DNA of 20,870 nucleotides from an uncultured Fusobacterium sp. GTDB lineage: Bacteria > Fusobacteriota > Fusobacteriia > Fusobacteriales > Fusobacteriaceae. Positions 15,178-20,870 of this stretch are shown piece by piece. Location of the stretch: the NCBI GenBank assembly GCA_900543175.1, contig UQQO01000022.1:1-20870 (forward strand), given 5' to 3'. The translations under genes were made by a program, and so were the position numbers. How positions within the stretch are numbered: the first letter of the stretch is position 1; every line of letters begins with the position of its first letter. The notes beneath the pieces are model-generated. The model was not told the DNA's origin. It was given only the letters and a program-made list of their open reading frames with translations, and ran no database searches.

Positions 15178-16707
15178 ATGAGTAGTAAAAAATATAATTA
15201 TTGTATTTATACTCCTCAAGATGTTGCGAAAGATATGGTAAAAAGTGCATTAGATAACTATTTTAAATTAGGTAAAGATGAAGAGAGTTTAAGAAATGTT
15301 AGAATAGGAGATCTCTCTTGTGGAAATGGAAATCTTTTATTAGAAGCTTTGGAAGAGCTTTTAAAACTTTCTAAAGAGATTATTGGAAAATATATCTATT
15401 TAAAAGAGTGGATAACAGGTTTTGATATAAATAGTGAAGCTGTTAAATTAACAAGAATAAAAGGTAGAGGAGTATTAAAAAAATATGGAATAAATGGAGA
15501 GGTAAATATTCTATGTGAAGATTCTCTACAAAAAGAAGGTGTAAAATTTAATATCCTTTTAGGAAATCCCCCATATTTAGGAGAGAAAAATAATAAGGCT
15601 CTTTTTCAGGAGATAAAAAAAACAAAGCTTGGAGAGAAATATTATGAAGGAAAGATGGATTATTTCTATTTTTTCATTGAAAAAGGGATAGAGCTTTTAG
15701 AAGAGAGTGGAACTCTAGTATATTTAACTACAAACTATTGGTTAAGAGCTGATGGAGCTAAGATTTTAAGAAGTACTTTGAGAGAGAATGGAGAATTTAT
15801 ATCTATAAAAAATTATGATAACTCACTTTTCTGTAAAGCTACTGGACAACATAATATCATATTTACTTGGGAAAAAAATCTAATTGAAAATGAAAAGATA
15901 GAGGTTCAGTTACCAGAGAAAAGTTTTTATATAGATAGTGAAAATCTCTATGATGAGAAGGAGAAAATCCTTTTAGCTGATGAAGAAACTTTAAAATTTA
16001 ATAAGAAGATACTAAAAAATTCTAACTTTTTCTTAAAAGATCTTGTAAATATAAATCAAGGGATAGTTTCAGGGTTAGATGAGGCATATATTTTTGATGA
16101 ATATAGAGAGGAATTTAAAGGATATTTAAAACCTTTTTATAAAAATAAAGATATAGGAAAATATATTACAGAGGAGAATAAGTTTTGGATACTCTATTTA
16201 GATGGTAAAGTTGTACCAGATGAAAAAGTTTTAAACCATTTAGAAAAATATAGAGAGAAACTTTCTAAACGTAGAGAGGTAACAATAGGAAGAATTAAAT
16301 GGTGGGAACTTCAGTGGGCTAGAGAAAGAGAGATATTTTCAAAGCCTAAAATTCTTGTGAGGCAGAGATGCAAAACAAACCAATTTGCCTATGATGAAAG
16401 GGAATTTTTTGGAAGTGCTGATATCTATTTTATAACTAATAAAGAGGACAATATCAACCTATTTTATATCCTTGGGTATATGAGTTCAGAAGTTTTTTTG
16501 CAATGGTTCAAATATAATGGTAAAATAAAGGGAAAGAACTATGAGTTTTATTCTACTCCATTAAAAGAGACACCAATTTATTATTCAGAGGATAAAAATG
16601 AGATAGAGTATATTGAAAAACTTGTAAAGGAACAGATAATTAGTTTTTCACTTGAGAGAGAAGAGTTAATAAATAGATTTTTCAAAGAAAAAATATTAGA
16701 AAAATAG
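15178..16707 (+). CDS. TaqI/Eco57I-like adenine-N6 DNA methyltransferase
   Basis: This 509-residue protein should transfer a methyl group from SAM to adenine N6 in a specific DNA site. Motifs occur in gamma-class order: motif X region YTPQDVAKDMV (11-21), SAM-binding motif I DLSCGNGN (45-52), an acidic residue in GFDIN (81-85) and catalytic motif IV NPPY (130-133). The C-terminal half (about 285-470, beginning LVNINQGIVSGLDEAY) resembles the TaqI-C target recognition domain. No PD-(D/E)xK nuclease region is evident, unlike the fused type IIG enzymes, and no endonuclease gene is adjacent. It starts immediately after the murJ stop and has the same AT-rich, AGA-using style as its neighbours, so it looks resident and not newly acquired. 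The target sequence cannot be predicted. A role as orphan, possibly regulatory, methyltransferase is inferred. Confidence 0.88.
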   Translation: MSSKKYNYCIYTPQDVAKDMVKSALDNYFKLGKDEESLRNVRIGDLSCGNGNLLLEALEELLKLSKEIIGKYIYLKEWITGFDINSEAVKLTRIKGRGVLKKYGINGEVNILCEDSLQKEGVKFNILLGNPPYLGEKNNKALFQEIKKTKLGEKYYEGKMDYFYFFIEKGIELLEESGTLVYLTTNYWLRADGAKILRSTLRENGEFISIKNYDNSLFCKATGQHNIIFTWEKNLIENEKIEVQLPEKSFYIDSENLYDEKEKILLADEETLKFNKKILKNSNFFLKDLVNINQGIVSGLDEAYIFDEYREEFKGYLKPFYKNKDIGKYITEENKFWILYLDGKVVPDEKVLNHLEKYREKLSKRREVTIGRIKWWELQWAREREIFSKPKILVRQRCKTNQFAYDEREFFGSADIYFITNKEDNINLFYILGYMSSEVFLQWFKYNGKIKGKNYEFYSTPLKETPIYYSEDKNEIEYIEKLVKEQIISFSLEREELINRFFKEKILEK

Positions 16708-16755
16708 TATAAAATATAAATGTAATATAAAGGAAATAGAAACGAGGTGGTTGGA

Positions 16756-17820
16756 ATGACAGATTCATCAAATAGAAAGAAAAAAGTAGGGTTACCTCCA
16801 GGGAGTATAGTTTACACAGGTGAGAACCCGAAGCATAAAATTTCTATTGAAGTCTTTTCATACAACGACAGTGTAATAAAAAAAGAGAATTATAGTGAAG
16901 ATGAGGAAATTGATTTTGATACTAGCTTTAGAGGAGTTACTTGGGTAAGTGTAGATGGAATACACAACATACCTCTATTAAAAAAGATTGGGGAACATTT
17001 TGATTTGGATAACCTAGTATTAGAAGACTTAGCAAATAGTACTCAAAGGGCTAAAGTTGAAGAGAGGGAAGAGTATCTGTTTATAGTTATGAAACTGTTA
17101 AAGCTTAATCTAATCTCTAAAGAGATAGGTTATGAGCAAGTTTCATTTATTTTAGGTGAAGATTGTCTACTAACTTTTCAAGAGAGTCCTGGGGATTTCT
17201 TTGATGGGATAAGGACAAGAATTGAGGCTCATAACTCAAAGATGAGAAAGAAAAGTGTAGGGTATCTTGCTTATACGATAATAGATACAATAGTTGATAA
17301 CTACTTTATTGTACTTGATGAAGTGGAGATGGAGATAGATAGACTAGAGGCTAAAGTTATAAATGATTCTGATAAAGAGGATCTTCAAAATATAATGACT
17401 TTAAAACAAAAGGTTACAACATTAAAGAGAACGATCGGACCTATTAGAGAGTTAATTGCTAAACTTCAATCTAAGGGAATGACAGAGTATTTTAATGAAG
17501 ATATTAAGATTTATTTAACAGACTTATTTGATCATGGAACAATAGTTTGTGATACACTTGATATTTTAAATAGTAGGGTTACAGAGCTTATTCAACTTTA
17601 TCATTCAACTATCAGTAATGGAATGAATGAGGTAATGAAAATACTTGCTATTATTTCAACAATCTTCATGCCTTTAAGTTTCTTAGCAAGTTTGTATGGT
17701 ATGAACTTTAAGTATATGCCAGAACTAGAGTGGAAAGAGGGTTACTATGCTGTTTTAGCATTGATGTTTGTTTTAGTGCTAGGAATGTTAACATATTTTA
17801 AAAGAAAAAAATGGTTGTAG
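16756..17820 (+). CDS. corA: CorA-type magnesium/cobalt transporter
   Basis: A 354-residue inner membrane divalent cation channel, active as a pentamer, importing Mg2+ and possibly Co2+ or Ni2+. The large N-terminal cytoplasmic domain (1 to about 290) contains the long stalk helix. Two transmembrane helices follow (about 293-314 and 330-347), separated by the selectivity loop with YGMN at 314-317. A basic KRKKWL tail ends the protein, as in the family. The ATG at 16756 is chosen because GAGG (16744-16747) lies eight bases before it and would overlap the upstream GTG at 16747. It lies 48 bases after the methyltransferase gene with no terminator between. Confidence 0.95.
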   Translation: MTDSSNRKKKVGLPPGSIVYTGENPKHKISIEVFSYNDSVIKKENYSEDEEIDFDTSFRGVTWVSVDGIHNIPLLKKIGEHFDLDNLVLEDLANSTQRAKVEEREEYLFIVMKLLKLNLISKEIGYEQVSFILGEDCLLTFQESPGDFFDGIRTRIEAHNSKMRKKSVGYLAYTIIDTIVDNYFIVLDEVEMEIDRLEAKVINDSDKEDLQNIMTLKQKVTTLKRTIGPIRELIAKLQSKGMTEYFNEDIKIYLTDLFDHGTIVCDTLDILNSRVTELIQLYHSTISNGMNEVMKILAIISTIFMPLSFLASLYGMNFKYMPELEWKEGYYAVLALMFVLVLGMLTYFKRKKWL

Positions 17821-17843
17821 GAATAGAAAAAATAACATATAAT
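17815..17843 (+). promoter_or_regulatory. Internal promoter before the coiled-coil gene
   Basis: TTGTAG (17815-17820), a 17-bp spacer and TATAAT (17838-17843) lie about 31 bases before the ATG at 17875. The -35 overlaps the last codons of corA. It could let the coiled-coil gene and coaBC be expressed separately from the long operon. Confidence 0.5.
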
Positions 17844-17874
17844 CTAATAAATATAAATGTGCTTGGGAGGAAAA

Positions 17875-18546
17875 ATGGGATTACTATCAATGTTCAAAAA
17901 AAGTAATGAAGAGGAATATTTAAAGAAAATTTCAAAGCTGGAAGAGACTATTAGTATAAAGGATAAAGAGATAGCAAACCTTGTTAATGAAGTAGAATCA
18001 TTTAATAAATTTACACCAAGACAATTAGAAGTGTTTGAAAAAAATTTAAAGGAAAATAGGGAAGAGATTCAAAGACTAAAAAAATATTTAAAAGCTTATT
18101 GTATTCCATATAATTTTAAAGAGAAATATACATATAAAATAGAGATAGAAAAATTCTTTGCATCAAGTAGATTTCAAGAGTTAAATAGTGTTTTAGAGGA
18201 GAATAATATTTTGTATCTTCAAGATCTGAATTTAGAAACTCTTGAGGAGCTTTCAGGAAAAGTTAAAAATATTGATGATGCTAAAAAGAAATATGGGGAA
18301 TTTTTAGATAAAAAAATGAGTTGGGATATTGTTACTCAATTGAATAAAGGTGAAAGAATAAGCAAAATTTATAGTAAAAATAGAAAGTTTATAAATATTC
18401 TAGGTGAAGAGTATATTGAGTTTATGGATGATTTGAAAAATTATAATTTTGATAATTTAGTTGATAGTGGCTTTTCAGCTGAACAGATAAAAGAGTTTAG
18501 AAATAAAAGAGATGAATATTATCTAGATAAAAGAGTACAAAATTAA
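17875..18546 (+). CDS. Unrecognised coiled-coil protein
   Basis: This 223-residue protein matches no family that I recognise. It has no signal peptide or membrane segment. Residues about 12-80 form a probable coiled coil rich in Glu and Lys (KKISKLEETISIKDKEIANL), and the remainder is helical and charged with a few aromatic positions (FKEKYTYKIEIEKFF, EEYIEFMDDLKNYNFDNL). The N terminus MGLLSMFKK is short and basic-hydrophobic and might touch the membrane surface, which is speculative. TGGGAGG stands just before the ATG at 17875; an ATG at 17857 has no ribosome binding site. The stop overlaps the adjacent coaBC leader (TAATGGAGG), so the coaBC ribosome binding site begins at this gene's stop codon, suggesting coupling. 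Confidence 0.8.
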   Translation: MGLLSMFKKSNEEEYLKKISKLEETISIKDKEIANLVNEVESFNKFTPRQLEVFEKNLKENREEIQRLKKYLKAYCIPYNFKEKYTYKIEIEKFFASSRFQELNSVLEENNILYLQDLNLETLEELSGKVKNIDDAKKKYGEFLDKKMSWDIVTQLNKGERISKIYSKNRKFINILGEEYIEFMDDLKNYNFDNLVDSGFSAEQIKEFRNKRDEYYLDKRVQN

Positions 18547-18557
18547 TGGAGGCTAAA

Positions 18558-19733
18558 ATGAAAAATATACTGCTTGGAGTGACTGGTGGAATAGCTGCTT
18601 ATAAGTCTGCTAATATTGTATCTATGCTAAAGAAAAAAGGATATAATGTTAAGGTTATAATGAGTGAAAATGCCACTAAGATAATAACTCCTCTTACTTT
18701 AGAAACACTTTCAAAAGAGAGAGTTTATGTGGATATGTGGGATAAGACTCCACATTTTGAAGTTGAGCATATATCTCTAGCTGAGTGGGCAGATGTAGTT
18801 CTTGTTGCTCCTGCTACATATAATATAGTGGGAAAGGTAGCCAATGGAATAGCTGATGATATGTTATCTACTGTTATTTCAGCTACAACTAAACCTGTGT
18901 TTTTTGCATTGGCAATGAATGTAAATATGTATAATAACCCTATTTTAAAAGAGAATATCAATAAATTAAAAAAATATGGTTATAGATTTATAGACTCAGA
19001 TGAGGGATTCTTAGCTTGTAATGTAAATGCTAAGGGAAGACTAAAAGATGAGAAAGAGATAGTAAAAATTATTGAAGATCACTTTCAAGAGGAGGAGTTA
19101 GATAGATATCTAACTGGAAAAACTGTTCTTATTACAGCAGGAAGAACAGAGGAAGCTATTGATCCTGTAAGATATATATCTAATCGTTCTAGTGGACAGA
19201 TGGGTTACTCTCTTGCAATAGCAGCTAGAAAGTTAGGAGCAGAGGTAATATTGGTTTCTGGACCTACTGAACTTTCTCAACCTGAAGGGTTAAAGAAATT
19301 TATAAAAGTTAGAAGTGCTCAAGAGATGTATGAGGCAGCTATAAAAGAGTTTCCACAAGTTGATATAGCAATAGCTTGTGCAGCAGTTGCTGACTATAAG
19401 CCTAAAAATTACTCTACTGAAAAGATTAAGAAAAAAGATGGGGATATGACAATTGTTTTAGATAGAAACCCAGATATACTTTTTGAAATGGGAAAAATAA
19501 AAGATAAACAATTTTTAGTGGGATTTGCAGCTGAAACAGAGAATATTATAGAAAATGCTATTGGAAAATTAAAGAGAAAAAATCTTAATATGATTGTAGC
19601 TAATGATGCTTCTAATATGCAAAAAACTACAAACCAAATAAGAATAATTAAATCTGAAGACAATATTAAAGAGATACCAGAGAAAGAGAAATCTCAATTG
19701 GCATTTGATATTTTAAGAGAGATTGAATTATAA
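18558..19733 (+). CDS. coaBC: Phosphopantothenoylcysteine synthetase/decarboxylase
   Basis: A 391-residue bifunctional enzyme of coenzyme A synthesis. The N-terminal CoaC flavoprotein (about 1-180) decarboxylates phosphopantothenoylcysteine: GVTGGIAAYKS (7-17), H71 in EVEHIS, AMNVNMYNNP with N121, and the active cysteine C154 in FLACNVNAKGRL. The C-terminal CoaB domain (about 187-391) joins cysteine to phosphopantothenate using CTP: TAGRTEEAIDPVRYISNRSSG with N209, AAVADYKPK (275-283) and K289. The loop usually reading ACG after the cysteine's Ala-Cys here has Asn. The ATG at 18558 is chosen since TGGAGG (18547-18552) lies five bases before it; the ATG at 18546 overlaps the site. It ends the long operon at a terminator. 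Confidence 0.96.
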   Translation: MKNILLGVTGGIAAYKSANIVSMLKKKGYNVKVIMSENATKIITPLTLETLSKERVYVDMWDKTPHFEVEHISLAEWADVVLVAPATYNIVGKVANGIADDMLSTVISATTKPVFFALAMNVNMYNNPILKENINKLKKYGYRFIDSDEGFLACNVNAKGRLKDEKEIVKIIEDHFQEEELDRYLTGKTVLITAGRTEEAIDPVRYISNRSSGQMGYSLAIAARKLGAEVILVSGPTELSQPEGLKKFIKVRSAQEMYEAAIKEFPQVDIAIACAAVADYKPKNYSTEKIKKKDGDMTIVLDRNPDILFEMGKIKDKQFLVGFAAETENIIENAIGKLKRKNLNMIVANDASNMQKTTNQIRIIKSEDNIKEIPEKEKSQLAFDILREIEL

Positions 19734-19735
19734 TA

Positions 19736-19790
19736 AAGAGAGAGTTGAAATAAATTGATGAAATATTTTAATTTATTCAGCTCTTTTTAT
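19736..19790 (+). terminator. Rho-independent terminator after coaBC
   Basis: AGAGTTGAAATAAATT pairs with AATTTATTCAGCTCT, with one G-U pair and one bulged A, and is followed by CTTTTTATTTT. It closes the polA-coaBC run. Confidence 0.8.
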
Positions 19791-19856
19791 TTTATAGAAT
19801 TGTTAAAAATTAAGTACTTGTATTCTAAAAAAATATTATAAATTTTCAATAAATAA

Positions 19857-19885
19857 TTGACATTTATCTCTAAATGAAGTATATT
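19857..19885 (+). promoter_or_regulatory. Promoter of the EamA transporter gene
   Basis: TTGACA (19857-19862), a 17-bp spacer and TATATT (19880-19885) predict a leader of about 35 bases before the ATG at 19926. It makes the transporter an independent transcription unit. Confidence 0.75.
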
Positions 19886-19925
19886 TTTTATTAAAATTAA
19901 GTTGTTTCATACAGGGGGAGATACT

Positions 19926-20798
19926 ATGTTAAGAAGTAAATTGATGAATTTATCAGCTATGCTTATTTTTGGAACTATTGCTATTTTTGTAAGAAATATA
20001 GAGCTTACATCTAAGGAAATAGCTGTACTGAGAGGAGTGATAGGGAGTATATTTCTTTTGGGAGTTATGTTATTTTCAAAGGAGAAAACTTCATTTTCTG
20101 CAATAAAAAAGAATCTGCCTATTCTTGTATTGTCAGGTTTAGGAGTAGGTGCAAACTGGATATTTCTTTTTGAAGCATATAAGTATACAACTGTTTCAAT
20201 TGCAACCTTAAGCTACTATTGTGCTCCAATATTTGTTACTATAATGGCACCTATTATTTTAAAGGAGAAAATATCTTTAATAAAATTTTTATGTGTATGT
20301 ACAGCTATGATAGGAATGCTATGTATTGTAGGAACTAATAAAGGAAGTATAGGTGAAGGTTATAACCACTTTTTAGGAATTATTTATGGACTTACAGCAG
20401 CTGTTGGATATGCCAGTGTTATTTTAATGAATAAGTTTATTAAGGGGCTTAAAGGAGTTGAAACAACAGTGACTCAACTTGTTTTTGCTTCAATACTTCT
20501 TCTTCCATATGTGATGGTTACTTCAGGTTTTGATTTTTCTAAAATGACAGGAATCTCTTGGTGGTATATGATATTTTTAGGAGTTGTACATACTGGATTT
20601 GCCTATGCTCTTTATTTTTCATCTTTAAAAGAATTAAAAGGGCAAACAATAGCAGTTTTAAGCTATATAGATCCAATTACTGCTGTACTTATATCAGCAT
20701 TATTTTTAGGAGAACAACTTACAATGTTTCAGATTATAGGTGGAGTTTTAATTTTAGGTTCAACATTTATTAGTGAAACTCAAGGAAAAAAGGAATAG
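19926..20798 (+). CDS. EamA/DMT-superfamily transporter
   Basis: This 290-residue inner membrane protein has about ten hydrophobic segments in two EamA repeats (about 5-137 and 150-285). The second repeat is marked by YGLTAAVGYASVILMNK and the C-terminal half by VLSYIDPITAVLISALFLGE, a typical EamA ending. The family includes exporters of amino acids, nucleosides or other metabolites; the substrate cannot be told. The ATG at 19926 follows AGGGGGAG with six-base spacing. A TTG at 19902 in the same frame lies upstream of that site and would add eight hydrophilic residues, so it was rejected. It has its own promoter and terminator and no functional link to coaBC that I can see. Confidence 0.92.
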   Translation: MLRSKLMNLSAMLIFGTIAIFVRNIELTSKEIAVLRGVIGSIFLLGVMLFSKEKTSFSAIKKNLPILVLSGLGVGANWIFLFEAYKYTTVSIATLSYYCAPIFVTIMAPIILKEKISLIKFLCVCTAMIGMLCIVGTNKGSIGEGYNHFLGIIYGLTAAVGYASVILMNKFIKGLKGVETTVTQLVFASILLLPYVMVTSGFDFSKMTGISWWYMIFLGVVHTGFAYALYFSSLKELKGQTIAVLSYIDPITAVLISALFLGEQLTMFQIIGGVLILGSTFISETQGKKE

Positions 20799-20806
20799 AA
20801 TTTATA

Positions 20807-20854
20807 GGGGTTGTTGTAAAAAATTTTTTAATTGCAATAACCCCTTTATTTTTA
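20807..20854 (+). terminator. Rho-independent terminator after the transporter gene
   Basis: GGGGTTGTTGTAA pairs with TTGCAATAACCCC, including G-U pairs, and is followed by a T-rich tract (20845-20854). It lies nine bases after the stop codon. Confidence 0.85.
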
Positions 20855-20870
20855 TCAAATAATAAAAAAT

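Noticed and set aside
15178..16707. Fused type IIG restriction-modification enzyme
   Set aside because: The protein begins directly at the methyltransferase motif X and has no nuclease-length N-terminal domain or PD-(D/E)xK pattern.
20558..20773. Plus-strand 71-codon frame inside the transporter gene
   Set aside because: Alternate-frame shadow of a well-supported EamA coding region.
1..20870. CRISPR array, rRNA genes or insertion sequences
   Set aside because: No regularly spaced repeats, rRNA sequence or transposase frames were seen.

Overview
This window looks like a Fusobacterium-type chromosome. The DNA is very AT-rich, arginine is encoded mostly by AGA, and genes are tightly packed with strong AGGAGG-type ribosome binding sites and -35/-10 promoters (TTGACA/TATAAT type). 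The housekeeping set includes whiA and scpA but no sporulation genes. Genus assignment is an inference from composition and gene style; no database search was possible.

Left end (about 1-2680): the right end of an integrated mobile element. It carries leftward partial genes (1-215), then a rightward cassette driven by a near-consensus promoter: a membrane-anchored XRE-type regulator, a small excisionase-like protein and a tyrosine recombinase with a full R-K-H-R-H-Y set. Next to the integrase is a complete minus-strand tRNA-Leu(CAA) (2493-2579). About 95 bp further right is only the 5' half of a second tRNA-Leu (2675-2712), which stops exactly at the 3' edge of the anticodon loop and still sits behind a good tRNA promoter. 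The simplest reading is that the element integrated into the anticodon loop of a native tRNA-Leu, broke it, and carries its own complete replacement tRNA.

Middle (2762-8260): an RluA-family pseudouridine synthase (minus), divergent from an AlaX-type alanyl-tRNA editing protein. These are followed by rlmN and a class A penicillin-binding protein ending in a clear terminator. Three of these four genes act on RNA modification or translation fidelity; the fourth builds peptidoglycan.

Right (8340-19790): one long rightward run of closely spaced or overlapping genes: polA, whiA, ribF, scpA, murJ, a TaqI/Eco57I-like adenine-N6 DNA methyltransferase, a CorA-type metal transporter, an unrecognised coiled-coil protein and coaBC, ending in a terminator. 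It mixes DNA replication and segregation, cell wall flipping, FAD and CoA synthesis, and a methyltransferase with no visible restriction partner. A promoter-like element before the coiled-coil gene suggests at least two transcription units.

End (19857-20854): a separate transcription unit with its own consensus promoter and terminator, encoding an EamA/DMT-family transporter.

For several genes the first possible GTG/TTG/ATG of the open frame lies in or before the Shine-Dalgarno sequence. The starts given here were moved to the ATG correctly spaced from it (3768, 6018, 16756, 17875, 18558, 19926). The most interesting points are the split tRNA-Leu with an element-borne replacement, the tandem sliding-clamp-like motifs in PolA, and the solitary DNA methyltransferase inside a housekeeping operon.
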